DNA of 64,000 nucleotides from Acidobacteriota bacterium (GTDB taxonomy: Bacteria > Acidobacteriota > UBA6911 > JACOSC01), in the NCBI GenBank assembly GCA_016179055.1, contig JACOSC010000025.1, positions 45,586 to 109,585 on the forward strand. The letters run 5' to 3'. The position numbers and the translations under genes were made by a program. Within the stretch, counting starts at the first letter, position 1; every line of letters starts with the position of its first letter. This document shows, piece after piece, positions 44,450-54,493 of the stretch. Below the pieces are notes generated by a model. It was not told the DNA's origin. It saw nothing but the letters and a program-made list of their open reading frames with translations, and did no database searches.

Positions 44450-44903
44450 ATTTCCATATGATGTACTCGACTAGATGGAAATTATCATCAGATCAGGATA
44501 AGTATCAGCCCCGACAAGGTCGGGGCGGCATGTTTATAGCCAAGTGTACCCAGAAGGAGGCCTCAAGCTCCGTAGGAGCGACATGCGGTCGGTCATGATG
44601 GTTCACATGCCGCCCCCACGGGGCTTGGATCTAAAAGCTAGCAGCCACTGCGATAAACATGTCGCTCCTTAGAAACTGCGGATCCGTTCACGGGTGGTGG
44701 ATACCCCCGGCTTCCGCGGGGGGTCTCTTGTGTGGTCCCAGTGAACCCCGCGAACAGTTATGAAACTTCCCTAGTTTCATCCTGGTATCTGCTTGCCGTC
44801 TTCGCAAGCTGGGGGACTCCTTAGAAACTTCCCCAGTTTCCTCGGTATTCTGCGTGTCGTTTTACGACAAGCTGGGGGACTCCTACGGAGCTTACATCGT
44901 ACC
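44450..44903. repeat. Composite repeat island, copy 1 (partner of 56892-57245)
   Basis: It starts with GATGTACTCGACTAGATGGA and AGATCAGGATAAGTATCAG, then the GCCCC/GGGGC palindrome (44507-44670), GAAACTTCCCCAGTTTC and GCTGGGGGACTCC units, and ends ACGGAGCTTACATCGTACCG. The same start and end occur at 56900-57240. Interrupted by a MITE at 44678-44761. 44904-45167 contains no convincing gene. Confidence 0.8.
44678..44761. mobile_element. Nested short GTTCACGGG element inside the repeat island
   Basis: About 84 bases between two GAAACT hexamers, with inverted ends CCGTTCACGGG and CGCGAACAGTTA, related to the IS66-like MITEs. It splits a GAAACTTCCCCAG-type unit that is intact in the 57-kb copy. 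Boundaries are approximate. Confidence 0.55.
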
Positions 44904-45167
44904 GAAACCACAGCCCTTTGGGGTTCCTAAAAAGGGAAGCCCCTCCAACCAAATTCCTGTGTGCGCCCTTTCTCGGCCGCGCCGCTTATTTCGGCTATCC
45001 CTGGTTCGTTGGCGCCGGCCGCATGGTTGTTGGCTCAGACTGCGGCTCTCAAGAAATGATGCGGCCTGTCCACCTGGCTGATTATAGCTTCACGTTTCAG
45101 CATCGTCAATCAGATTCTTGTGGCCGACTTTGCGAGTGACCTTGGCCCGCACAATAGGACGCCGGCG

Positions 45168-46028
45168 TCACGGAATCACGGGCGAAGGAGAACTCTTTGG
45201 CAAACTCATGATGAACTGCTTGATTCTTTCCAAGTAAGCGAAGCCTCCCACGTCGTAAACGTCATTGTGTTCCGCCCCGTTGATAGCGAAGAAATACTTA
45301 GGCTCATTAGCCGTCTGGTACAGTTGCTGTCCCATGGAATGGGGAACCACTGTATCGTGTGTGCCGTGCATGATTAGAATCGGAGAACGTATTCGCTTGA
45401 TTTTGTCCAAGGAGTCGAAACGGCTCTTGGGAACATATTCAAAGAACGGTATGGGAAATGCTCGGCGCGCCATGCTCCGGCCCGAGGTAAAGGAGCTTTC
45501 AATAATTAATCCACCGCAGTGGCGCTGCGCCGCCAAATCGATAGCGACCGCGCCGCCCAGGGAGCGGCCATAAAGAACAATATCCATAGCCTTGATGTCG
45601 CGCTGACCGACCAAGTAAGCGTACGCGGCCTCGGCGTCGCAATAAACGCCGCGCTCATCCGGTGAACCCTCGCTTCTCCCATAGCCGCGATAATCCAGAG
45701 CCAGCACATTTAGACCTAAGCCCGAGAAATCTCTCCATTGGGCCAGACCGTGGGCAATATTTTCAGCGTTGCCATGAAAACAGAGCAGAGTCTTGGCTCG
45801 GGTGGAAGACGCGAAATAAAACGCGTTCAGCTTGACGCCATCCGAGGTTTTGATCCACACAGATTCCAGGCCGGAAAATGCGGTCGGCGACGGATCAAAG
45901 CCTTCCGGAAAGCGGGGCGGAAAATAGATGAGACGGTTTTCCATCAACCGCGTCAAAACCACTGGCAGCATCAGTAGGGCTCCGCAGCCCAGTATGACGC
46001 CCAGAGTGATTCGCCCAAAGGAATTCAT
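45168..46028 (-). CDS. Membrane-anchored alpha/beta hydrolase (BEM46/ABHD-like)
   Basis: 286 residues. One N-terminal membrane segment (ITLGVILGCGALLMLPVVL) tethers the domain to the inner membrane. Catalytic elements: oxyanion region FHGNAEN, nucleophile Ser 156 in YGRSLGGA, Asp 225 in HGTHDTVVP, His 254 in NGAEHNDV. The SSFTSGRSMAR segment is typical of the BEM46 group, whose substrates are mostly unknown (esterase or thioesterase likely). GGAGA precedes the ATG. Confidence 0.9.
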   Translation of the reverse strand: MNSFGRITLGVILGCGALLMLPVVLTRLMENRLIYFPPRFPEGFDPSPTAFSGLESVWIKTSDGVKLNAFYFASSTRAKTLLCFHGNAENIAHGLAQWRDFSGLGLNVLALDYRGYGRSEGSPDERGVYCDAEAAYAYLVGQRDIKAMDIVLYGRSLGGAVAIDLAAQRHCGGLIIESSFTSGRSMARRAFPIPFFEYVPKSRFDSLDKIKRIRSPILIMHGTHDTVVPHSMGQQLYQTANEPKYFFAINGAEHNDVYDVGGFAYLERIKQFIMSLPKSSPSPVIP

Positions 46029-46421
46029 GGTTTATTTCGGTCTCCCTACCTACGGCCACGATTGTATTTTCTCGTTGGCCCTATGGCTCATCATATACGG
46101 TCATGCCGGTTAGTGGCAAGAGGTGCGCGGTAAGCCGGGACGCCCTACGAAGGAAGATTGAATGAGAGCCGTAGCCCTCTGTGAACTCCGTGTCTCTGTG
46201 GTGAGAGGGGAGAACCCTTGTTGGAGGGATTTCAAAACCGTCAAAACCCTATGAATAAATGGCGAAACCCCGCCTCTCGACGGTATCGACAGACGGCGGC
46301 CCTGTTTAGTAGAGAGTCGAAATCGCCGTCGGTGGCCGGTTTTCCTTTGCAAGCGCCCTGCGGCCACGGTAAAATTTAAGTGAGACTAGGTTCTCACTGT
46401 GCGTGAGGGAGCCGCTGATCC
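46029..46421. other. Intergenic region with a CTCTGTG motif
   Basis: Contains CTCTGTGAACTCCGTGTCTC followed by TGTGGTGAGAGGGG. On the minus strand this reads like the CCACAGAGACACGGAG stretches scattered in many genomes, often upstream of GxxExxY genes. The 85-aa minus ORF here is not supported as a gene. Confidence 0.4.
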
Positions 46422-47123
46422 ATGTCCAAGAAACCCTATGTTAGGCCGGTATTTCTCTTTCTGGGCGGTGCGGTATTAATTTCGCTGTTGGCCGCCTTGG
46501 GGGCGAGTTCGATTATCATATTGAACATTCGTCGGTCTGCCGATCTTCATACTTACACCAGTGTGGACACCGTCCCGCCCGATCACGTCGCGATCGTATT
46601 TGGCGCTTCGGTGCACCACCATGCCTTGAGCGATGTGTTGCACGATCGGGTGCAGACCGGCATAGCCCTCTATCAAAAAGGTAAGGTGCGAAAGTTACTG
46701 ATGAGCGGGGACAATCGGTATCTAAATTATAACGAGCCGATGGCCATGAAAAAATATGCGATGTTGCAAGGGATACCGGCTCGCGACATCGTTCTTGATT
46801 ATGCCGGTCGAAGTACTTACGATACGTGTTATCGGGCCAAGGCGATTTTCGGGCTGGATTCGGCGATCTTAGTGACGCAGAGCTATCATCTGCCGCGTGC
46901 CTTATACTTGGCCCGTTCCATGGGAATCGATGCGGTGGGCGTTCGCGCCGAACAGCAGGCTTATCGCGGGCAGCCTTATTTTAGCCTACGCGAGCAAGTC
47001 GCGCTGTTGTACAATTGGGTCAAGATTAATTTCATTAAGCCGGTTCCCATCTTGGGCGACCCTCTGCCGATTGAGGTTGAGGGTGCGCCTACGCAAATTA
47101 ATGCCAACTCGCTGGATGAATAA
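46422..47123 (+). CDS. SanA/ElyC-like DUF218 (YdcF superfamily) membrane protein
   Basis: 233 residues. One N-terminal membrane segment (~10-33) is followed by the DUF218 fold: VAIVFGASVHHHALSDVLHDRV, KLLMSGDNRYLNYNEPMAMKKYA, RSTYDTCYRA and LVTQSYHLPRALYLAR. This is the SanA arrangement; E. coli SanA affects envelope permeability by an unknown mechanism. Periplasmic. No operon partner: a repeat follows. Confidence 0.9.
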   Translation: MSKKPYVRPVFLFLGGAVLISLLAALGASSIIILNIRRSADLHTYTSVDTVPPDHVAIVFGASVHHHALSDVLHDRVQTGIALYQKGKVRKLLMSGDNRYLNYNEPMAMKKYAMLQGIPARDIVLDYAGRSTYDTCYRAKAIFGLDSAILVTQSYHLPRALYLARSMGIDAVGVRAEQQAYRGQPYFSLREQVALLYNWVKINFIKPVPILGDPLPIEVEGAPTQINANSLDE

Positions 47124-47430
47124 TCCGTGCGCTCGACCAAGCCGGAGGCTTGGCAGCTATTAGCCGGTGGTTGAGCGCAGCGATACCACCGGTCAACGAA
47201 CGAAAAACGGAGGCACCACAGAGGGGTGCGAGCCTGCGGGACAATACCCTATGCCATCAACTTACTTAGGCTTTCATGTGATCCCAAATATCTTGATTGA
47301 AGCCGGGCCAGGCGACTTGTGCTGGCACCCCGCCGGGGTGCGCCGGTTTTCATGGCGTGCGTTCCGGTGGTATCGCTGCGCTCAACCACCGGCTAATGGC
47401 TGGAAACCCTCCGGGTTTCCAGGCGATTCT

Positions 47431-47591
47431 TGATTTCAAATTTCGTAATGGTTCAACCACCCACGCCTTAGGGCACCCAGCCGATACAGAACCGGGAGCG
47501 GTAGCGACCGGGTCGGCACGATGTTGCCAGGCGCGCGCCCGGTCGCTACCGCTCCCGGCTCTGTATCAGTGCAGACCCACTGAACAGTTAC
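47431..47591. repeat. Composite GTAAC/GTTCA repeat with CCGGGAGCGGTAGC palindrome
   Basis: The ends GTAATGGTTCA and TGAACAGTTAC face each other. Inside is a long hairpin with arms ACAGAACCGGGAGCGGTAGC and GCTACCGCTCCCGG. No matching 8-base duplication is seen, so this is an old or rearranged copy. 47124-47430 also carries short direct repeats of CGGTGGTATCGCTGCGCTCA type. Confidence 0.75.
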
Positions 47592-47642
47592 GGCGAAGGT
47601 TGGTGGAGTCGATGGAAATCCAGCGGCTCAAGGAGCGTTGAC

Positions 47643-49037
47643 ATGACGACTTTGCAATTTCTCGGCGGAGCGGGAACCACGACGGGATCGAAGCACTTGC
47701 TTACGCATAATGGCCGTCGCGTACTGGTCGATTGCGGATTATTCCAAGGGTTCAAAGAACTGCGTCAGCTTAACTGGGCGCCATTCCCAATGAAGGCACA
47801 GGATATCCAAGATGTAATACTGACGCACGCCCATATTGACCACTGCGGTCACCTGCCCCGTTTAGTTCTTCAGGGCTATGAAGGGCCGGTGCACGCCACT
47901 AGCGCCACCGCCGATCTGGTGCCGATCATGCTGCTTGATTCGGCCAAGATCCAGATGGAAGATGCGGCCTTCGCCAATAAGAAACGCTTCACACGGCATG
48001 CTCCAGCGCTGCCTTTGTATTCTATTGCCGATGCCGAAAAAGCCATAGAGCGGCTGCGCCCCCACGGCTACGAGAACGAGGTTAAGCTGAACGCAGAGCT
48101 CTCCTTTGTGATGCGCGATGCCGGCCACATTCTTGGATCCGCCACGCTGGAAATCAGACTGGCGACGGAGAGCCGTGGCATGAGCCTGATTTTCTCCGGC
48201 GATCTTGGCCGCTACAACACGCCCATCTTAAGAGATCCCGTGCCCATTACGGAAGCGGACTACTTGGTCATCGAGTCAACTTATGGAAACCGCCGGCATG
48301 AGACCGAACCTCCCTCGGACGCGTTGGGCAAAGCCATACGAGAGACCGCGGCTCGCGGGGGGTCGATTATCATTCCGGCCTTTGCGGTCGGTCGCTCGCA
48401 AACCCTACTGTATCTCCTACGGGAATTACGGGAGCAGAAGGCGGTTCCGGATATTCCTGTCTACTTGGATAGCCCCATGGCGGTGAATAGCACAAACATT
48501 TTTCGCCAACATTCGGCGGACTTCGATGCCGAAACCTTGCAGTTGATCCACGCCGGCAACAGTCCGTTTGCGTTCCCCGGCCTACGGTTGATCCAAAGTG
48601 TTGAAGAGTCCAAAGCTCTAAACACTAGACCGTACCCTTGCGTGATTATTTCATCGAGCGGCATGGCCACATCAGGGCGTGTGCTGCACCACCTGCGCTG
48701 GCGGTTGCCTGACCCGCGCAATACGGTGCTGCTGGTTGGATATCAGGCGGCCGGGACACGGGGGCATCGGTTATTGGTCGGAGAGAAGCAACTCAAGATT
48801 CATGGGGAGGTAGTGCCGGTACGAGCGGAAGTTCGGAATATTGGTGGCCTTTCCGCCCACGCCGATTATCATGAAATATTGATGTGGCTACGCAATTTCA
48901 AACGCCCGCCGCGACAGACCTTCATTGTGCATGGCGAGCCGGAATGTAGCGCCGGCCTGGCCGAGCACATACAAAAGGAGCTGGGCTGGCCCACTTACCG
49001 CCCACACCTAAAAGAAACGGTAACCCTGGAGCCGTAA
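47643..49037 (+). CDS. MBL-fold beta-CASP ribonuclease-like protein
   Basis: 464 residues. The metal site is LTHAHIDHCGH (62-70), with the later ligands in DAGHILGSA and FSGDLGR. The beta-CASP domain has ESTYGNR, the SSSGMATSGRVLHHL motif and the C-terminal RMMBL segment (HADYHEI, FIVHGEPE). These are the features of archaeal CPSF-like and bacterial RNA-specific MBL proteins; RNA processing is the likely activity. AAGGAG lies before the ATG. Cytoplasmic; no operon partner. Confidence 0.93.
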   Translation: MTTLQFLGGAGTTTGSKHLLTHNGRRVLVDCGLFQGFKELRQLNWAPFPMKAQDIQDVILTHAHIDHCGHLPRLVLQGYEGPVHATSATADLVPIMLLDSAKIQMEDAAFANKKRFTRHAPALPLYSIADAEKAIERLRPHGYENEVKLNAELSFVMRDAGHILGSATLEIRLATESRGMSLIFSGDLGRYNTPILRDPVPITEADYLVIESTYGNRRHETEPPSDALGKAIRETAARGGSIIIPAFAVGRSQTLLYLLRELREQKAVPDIPVYLDSPMAVNSTNIFRQHSADFDAETLQLIHAGNSPFAFPGLRLIQSVEESKALNTRPYPCVIISSSGMATSGRVLHHLRWRLPDPRNTVLLVGYQAAGTRGHRLLVGEKQLKIHGEVVPVRAEVRNIGGLSAHADYHEILMWLRNFKRPPRQTFIVHGEPECSAGLAEHIQKELGWPTYRPHLKETVTLEP

Positions 49038-49619
49038 TGGTCAAGTTGCCATACGATGCCGTAAGAAATCTTTCAATGTCGACAAAGGACTTTTGTAACA
49101 GTTCAGCCTCCGAGGCGTTAGCCCATTACCCAAACTTTAGCCCTAAACCGAACAATGGCTAAACCGGCCGTGTAGCGCCTAATGACTTTAGCCGTGCCTT
49201 TCAAGGGACGGTGGGTCCATCGCGTCCTATATTACAGGTATTCCCGCCCAGTAGGTGTCATGGATTCGCGCATAGTGGCGCACCGTTGACAAATCTTGCC
49301 GGCGGTCCATGCCCCTTCCCGAGTGCTCATAGGGAACGCGACCAAGTAAGTTGAAAATGTGTCGAATAGGTTCGCCATGGTTCATAGGGTTCATCACGCT
49401 GGAATGCCTATGTAACTCGGCACGACCCGCCACATCGCAACCAGTCGCCATAGCGACTCTGATGGTTGTTACGTAAATCCGATTAAGCAGTTCACCTCAG
49501 TCGCAGCCAAATTTATTTAGAAAAAGGATCCGCGCCTTACTACATGCTCCTGGCATAAGATTTGCTGATTTACCGCGAAACTAGGAGAGGATCTCCTGGT
49601 CTAAGCAAAGGAGTGCTTC
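49038..49619. other. Spacer before the exopolysaccharide locus
   Basis: GTAACAGTTCAGCCTC at 49095 is a single IS66-like end without a partner that I can find. A minus-strand ORF (49227-49451) contains NHGEPIRHIFNLLGRVPYEH and RQDLSTVRHYARIHDTYW, which looks protein-like but has no recognisable family or ribosome binding site; possibly a gene fragment. No clear promoter pair was found upstream of 49620. Confidence 0.35.
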
Positions 49620-52600
49620 GTGAGGACCCTTTTGACCCCCAAGAAAGTCATCCATTGTACGTCAATATTGGCCCGGAGAGGACTAGTGCTGAGTCATGTC
49701 GTCATTAGCTGTTTAGTGTGCATGCTGACTCTCGCCGTACCGGCTCAGATACCGGCCCCCGGCAAGAGCAGTCGCCTGAAGGGCCAGCCCCAAAGGTCGT
49801 TGCCAAGCCCTCCCATTAAGACCGTTACTGGGTCTGAAAGTCAACGGATCCAGGATGTGTTGGCTTTTGTGGGAAAGTATCGCGCCTATGCCGGAGCGCA
49901 GGCCCTCATTGATCAAATCAAGGACACGAGTCGCCTTGGGCAGTTTCTTCGTGAATACAAACTGGTGGACGCCCAAACCGCCGGCAATCAAAATTTCCTG
50001 GACAAACTGCAGGATCAGATTTACCAGGATTTGATAGGGAATTTATTAAGCTACCAGAAGACGGCCGAAGCCGTGGCGGTTTATCGACAGATGCTGAATG
50101 CCCGGCCCGGCGATGCGTCGCTGAAATTCGGACTAGCCCGACTGCTCAGTGAAGAGCCAGGCCGTTACTCCGAAGCCTTGTCCATATACGACGGCTTGCT
50201 CAAGGAAAAAACGGAAAGCTCCGCGGCACGTCTCGGTATGGCGCGCGTGCAAGCCGCGCTCAGAAACTTCCCTGAGGCTCTACGGCATTTCGGCATCGTC
50301 TTGCAAGCCCAGCCGCAGGATTTCTCGCTAAAGCTGGAATACATCCGCCTGCTTTCCGAGAGCGGTCGCTATGCGGACGCCGTGCAATTATTGAATCAGA
50401 TAAGCGCGCGGGCGCCGGAAAGCTTGGCGGTTAAAACGGAATCCGCTCGTCTTAAAGTTCGCATGAACGACCTGAAGTCGGCCGATGAAGAATTAACGAT
50501 CTTAATGAATGATCCCAAAATTACGCTTGCCCTACGAAAAGAGGCGTACGCCATTCACAAGGAACGTCTAGCCAAGCAGGACGAGCTTTCCTGGCGCCGC
50601 CACTTCGCCACCATGCTTTGCCAGGACAGGCGTACCTTTGACCTGGCCGCGTTGGAATACCAAGAAATTATTAATCGCGGTCGGGCGACCGCGGAGGACC
50701 GCCTGGCGTTGGCGCGCCTGCTCAGTTGGCAAAAGCAATTTGACGACTCGATAAAGATTTATCAGGCGATGCTCACGACGGATCTGTCTTCGCTGCTGGT
50801 TCTATCGGAGTTGACCAGCGTACTCCGTTGGGCGGGCCGCTTTTCGGAAGCGCTCGTAATCACCAATCGGCTGATCGCCATGCGGCCCGCCGCCGCGGAG
50901 CACAAGCTCGAGAAGGCCCGGATTCTTGTCGAACTCAAGCAATACGAGGAGGGGCTGCAGATCTATCGCGACCTCATCCCGGCGGACCCGCAGCCGGCCA
51001 TGCTGCAGGTGGAATATGCACGAGCGCTACGGGAGAGTGGGCGAGTGCAGCAAGCCTGTACCGCGTACGAGCAGATCTTGCCCATGGTAGTGGGAACTGA
51101 TATTGCGCTTGAGTATGCTCGCACGCTGATCGACGCGCGCCGTTACGCCGACAGCGATCGTATCTATCAGCAAATCCTGGCTGAAAAACCTGACGACCCT
51201 GTGCTCAAGCTCGAGTATGCGCAAGCCCTGTCGTGGCGGAACGATTTCAATAGCGCGCGCCATTATTTCGATCAGGGGACCAAGAGCGCGTTTGAAGCCC
51301 GTCGGACTTTTGGGAAATTGCTCTTCTGGAACGGAAAGTATGAGGAAGCCCGCGCGGAATTCCTGTCGCTGCTTAATCTGAAGGATAATGATCGCGAGCT
51401 ACGGTTGGACGCGGCCCGGGCGCTGGTTCGTCTGGAACAGTTTGAAGAGGCCCTTAATGAATTAGAGCAATTGCGGGCGGAGCATCCGGATAATCCGGAG
51501 ATCGCCGCCGAGCACGCACAAGCTACGGTATTGAGAAAGCAAAGAGCAGCGAACCTGGAAAAACCAGAGGCGCCCACTGCCCATGTTAAGCCTGCCGTTA
51601 TGCCGCCCGCCGCGCGCGCAATCTCTCAAAAGTCGCTAAACACGTTAAACCCGATAATGATTGCCCCATTACGAGCCAATCCCCCGGTCACCGCGAAGGA
51701 TCTGGAAGAGTTCGAGAAGAGCAAGCAAGCGCTCGACGCCGCCGGCGATGACGACCAATTGCGATTGCAAGTAGCCCACCAAGCACTGTGGGCGAAGAAA
51801 TATGGCGAGGCCGTGAAACGTTTCCGCGCGATTATCGCGGATAATCCCTCTGAGACCGAGGCGTACGTGGGTCTGGCGGAAGCTTATCTGTATCAGGATG
51901 ATTATGCCAACGCGCTTCGCCTTTTCCAAAGAGCGCTGGCTGACGATGCTGACAACATTCGCGCCCGCTTTGGACTAGCGCAGATTTACGCCTATGGCAT
52001 GAAGCTGCAAGATCCCCACCGCGCTCGGAAAGAGCTTGGGCAAGTGCTGGCGCTTGCCTTCACGCATGTTCCGGCGTGGGAGACTTACAACGACTTAAGC
52101 CGAGAGTTCAGCCGGAGCTTAGGCCCTTTCTCGCAGAACCTTCGCGACTCGGATTTCTTCTCGAGGTTCAGCGCCGGCACGGATTATCGGTATCCCTTCC
52201 GCCGCCATACCACTCTGGTCGGCAACTATCGTTATCAGGTTGTTCGCCAGGATTTCCGCCGTCGCTTTGTCGGCCGCGACTACAGTTCCTGGTTTGGCCG
52301 GACGTTTACCGGCCGCAGCTATGAATTTGGCCTTAAGCAACGAGTCTCTGCCAAGGCGCAATTCCAAGGGACCCTGGGTAAAACCAATTTCAACGGAGGA
52401 CGGTCTTTCCTGAATGCTTTCGCCTTGCTTGAATACACTCCGCGCTCCGACCATCTCTTGACGGTGGGCTATGAGCGCGAACCGGCTATCGTCTTTTTGA
52501 ATACGATCATGGTTTTGGGGGCAGGGCTCTACGGGAATCGCTTTCAGGCGGGACACACGTATGATTTCCATAGCCGGTGGGAGCTTACTCATAATTATCA

Positions 52601-53054
52601 GTGGACGCGGTTGGCAAGTAATCGCTCATATGAGGCGCCCTATAACGCCATTCGGCAAGTCGAGGCCTCGGTTCGGCGCCGAATCACCCGGGACTTCCGC
52701 TTGGGCGCCGGCTATTCCTTCGTGGCATTTCGCGAGCATTCTTTGCTTTATTATTCGCCGCGTGGCGATCGTAGCTTACGCGGCGATTTCTCTTTTCAAA
52801 AATCCAATCGGTGGGTAAGTGCGACGCTCTACGGCGCGGTGGCCAAGCTTTTCATGGACCGGTCCCATGGCTATTATATTTTGGCAAAGACCGATCTTAC
52901 CTTTCACCCCTCCCGTGATGTTCAGCTAGACCTTTCCTACCAGCCGCTGTACAGCAGCGCCGGCAGCGTGTTGGGTTTTAATCGTTATCGGTATCATACG
53001 GTGTTGATCAACCTGCGCTATTGGTTGGACAATTACCGCGATCGGATTCAGTAA
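49620..53054 (+). CDS. TPR / outer-membrane barrel exopolysaccharide exporter (PgaA-like role)
   Basis: 1144 residues from a GTG with AAAGGAG 6 bases upstream. After a signal peptide (VVISCLVCMLTLAVPAQ), residues ~70-830 carry many TPR units (AEAVAVYRQMLNARPGDASL, NNPEI-type loops). From ~845 the sequence switches to alternating aromatic strands (GTDYRYPFRRHTTLVGNYRY, VSAKAQFQGTLGKTNF) ending VLINLRYWLDNYRDRIQ, an outer-membrane barrel of about 14-16 strands. TPR solenoid plus barrel is the design of PgaA, BcsC and PelB. The GT2 synthase follows 105 bases later, so it is predicted to export that polymer. A Pro/Ala-rich linker (~645-690) divides two TPR blocks. Confidence 0.82.
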   Translation: MRTLLTPKKVIHCTSILARRGLVLSHVVISCLVCMLTLAVPAQIPAPGKSSRLKGQPQRSLPSPPIKTVTGSESQRIQDVLAFVGKYRAYAGAQALIDQIKDTSRLGQFLREYKLVDAQTAGNQNFLDKLQDQIYQDLIGNLLSYQKTAEAVAVYRQMLNARPGDASLKFGLARLLSEEPGRYSEALSIYDGLLKEKTESSAARLGMARVQAALRNFPEALRHFGIVLQAQPQDFSLKLEYIRLLSESGRYADAVQLLNQISARAPESLAVKTESARLKVRMNDLKSADEELTILMNDPKITLALRKEAYAIHKERLAKQDELSWRRHFATMLCQDRRTFDLAALEYQEIINRGRATAEDRLALARLLSWQKQFDDSIKIYQAMLTTDLSSLLVLSELTSVLRWAGRFSEALVITNRLIAMRPAAAEHKLEKARILVELKQYEEGLQIYRDLIPADPQPAMLQVEYARALRESGRVQQACTAYEQILPMVVGTDIALEYARTLIDARRYADSDRIYQQILAEKPDDPVLKLEYAQALSWRNDFNSARHYFDQGTKSAFEARRTFGKLLFWNGKYEEARAEFLSLLNLKDNDRELRLDAARALVRLEQFEEALNELEQLRAEHPDNPEIAAEHAQATVLRKQRAANLEKPEAPTAHVKPAVMPPAARAISQKSLNTLNPIMIAPLRANPPVTAKDLEEFEKSKQALDAAGDDDQLRLQVAHQALWAKKYGEAVKRFRAIIADNPSETEAYVGLAEAYLYQDDYANALRLFQRALADDADNIRARFGLAQIYAYGMKLQDPHRARKELGQVLALAFTHVPAWETYNDLSREFSRSLGPFSQNLRDSDFFSRFSAGTDYRYPFRRHTTLVGNYRYQVVRQDFRRRFVGRDYSSWFGRTFTGRSYEFGLKQRVSAKAQFQGTLGKTNFNGGRSFLNAFALLEYTPRSDHLLTVGYEREPAIVFLNTIMVLGAGLYGNRFQAGHTYDFHSRWELTHNYQWTRLASNRSYEAPYNAIRQVEASVRRRITRDFRLGAGYSFVAFREHSLLYYSPRGDRSLRGDFSFQKSNRWVSATLYGAVAKLFMDRSHGYYILAKTDLTFHPSRDVQLDLSYQPLYSSAGSVLGFNRYRYHTVLINLRYWLDNYRDRIQ

Positions 53055-53159
53055 TGCGCCCGATAGGTAGAAGGCTGCAACCGGCTATTTCAGCTCCTTG
53101 TGCTCTTCCGCCGTACTGCATGCCGTGCGGGAAGCGCGCATGGTTTGTGGACTGACGCC

Positions 53160-54488
53160 ATGATGAACGATGCTAAGCCTCGAAGGAAAATCGCATTTTA
53201 TGTATTCGCCGCGGTCGGCGCGCTCTGGCTGGGGCTGCGGATGATCCCGCAAGGAATACAGGTGGTTAGTCTTTACTTGGAAAACCTCGCCGTGGGGGCT
53301 GCCTGGCTTTTAGTATTTTTCCTGACGATCTTGATCATTCGCTACGTATTGTTCCTCGCCCTGGGTTATCTGCACAGCGTGCAATCCGACATATGGCCGC
53401 AGAGCCGCTACCACTTTCGCTTCTCGGTGCTGATTCCGGCCTTTAACGAGGGCAAGCTGATTGACAAATCGATTGCCTCGGTGTTGGAGATGGAGTACCA
53501 GAACTACGAGGTCATTGTGATCGACGATGGGTCAACCGATGATACGTACGAACACGCCAAGAAATGGGAGGGCGATTACGGGAAGGCCCAAGTACGGGTT
53601 CTGCGCAAGGCCAACGGAGGCAAAGCACGCGCCTTAAACTGCGGAATAGCCGCGGCGACCGGTGAATTGATATTTTGTATGGACGGCGATTCGCGCTTGG
53701 CGCCGCAAACTCTACGGGTCATGGCCCGCCGGTTCCAGGATAAGAGCGTCGGCGCAGTGGCAGGCCGCGTTCACGTGGCCAACATGGATACGCTGCTGAC
53801 CAAACTACAAGAGCTGGAGTACATACAGGGTTTGAATTTTTGCCGGCGCGCCGAGAGTTTCATGAGCGTGGTCGACACGGTGCCCGGCCCATGCGGAGCA
53901 TTTCGCCGGGATGTTCTGCTGGATTGTGGCGGCTACGATTCGGATACCTTCGCCGAAGACTGCGATATTACCTTGAAGATCCTGCGGCGCGGTTGGAGAG
54001 TGGTGTACGAGCCGGAAGCCCTCGCCGTCACGGAGGCGCCGGAAGGCATTCTAAACGTTTTCAAGCAACGGTATCGCTGGACGCGCGGCAAGATCCAGTC
54101 GGTTAATAAACATCGTTCGGCGTTATGGCATCCCGCCGCGGACCCGTTGTATTTTTTTATTTCTCTACACTTGGTATTTGAATCGGTGGTTTGGCCGGTC
54201 ATGAACATTTTTGCCAACCTATATTTTATCTGGTTGGGTTGGATGTATGGGTTGACGACTTTGCTGCTTTTTTGGTGGGTGCAATGGACGTTGTTGGATG
54301 TTGCTGCGGCCATATACTGTGTGGCCATGGACGAAGAGCGGCTAGCTCTGGTCCCCTTCGCTCTGCTTTACCGGATTGGTTACATATATTTGATCGATAT
54401 TTGTAAGCTGTTCGCCACGTGTGAGGAATTCATCGGCCTGAAGATGGACTGGGGGAAACTGGAAAGACAAGGGAAACTCGGAGGTTAA
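53160..54488 (+). CDS. Processive family 2 glycosyltransferase (PgaC/IcaA/NodC-like)
   Basis: 442 residues from the ATG at 53160; the tracked GTG start at 53100 adds an unlikely extension. Two N-terminal membrane segments, then the GT-A domain with FNEGKLIDKSI, VIDDGSTDD (~120), FCMDGDSRL (DxD), FAEDCDITL (catalytic Asp region, ~265) and QRYRWTRGK (~302, the QxxRW processivity motif), then about three C-terminal membrane segments. This is the arrangement of synthases making beta-1,4 or beta-1,6 polymers such as poly-GlcNAc. No PilZ domain is fused. The small Hfq-like membrane protein starts 5 bases after the stop. Confidence 0.93.
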   Translation: MMNDAKPRRKIAFYVFAAVGALWLGLRMIPQGIQVVSLYLENLAVGAAWLLVFFLTILIIRYVLFLALGYLHSVQSDIWPQSRYHFRFSVLIPAFNEGKLIDKSIASVLEMEYQNYEVIVIDDGSTDDTYEHAKKWEGDYGKAQVRVLRKANGGKARALNCGIAAATGELIFCMDGDSRLAPQTLRVMARRFQDKSVGAVAGRVHVANMDTLLTKLQELEYIQGLNFCRRAESFMSVVDTVPGPCGAFRRDVLLDCGGYDSDTFAEDCDITLKILRRGWRVVYEPEALAVTEAPEGILNVFKQRYRWTRGKIQSVNKHRSALWHPAADPLYFFISLHLVFESVVWPVMNIFANLYFIWLGWMYGLTTLLLFWWVQWTLLDVAAAIYCVAMDEERLALVPFALLYRIGYIYLIDICKLFATCEEFIGLKMDWGKLERQGKLGG

Positions 54489-54493
54489 GCGCT

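Noticed and set aside
49227-49451. 74-aa minus ORF with protein-like sequence
   Set aside because: No family recognised and no ribosome binding site; kept only as a note in the spacer description.
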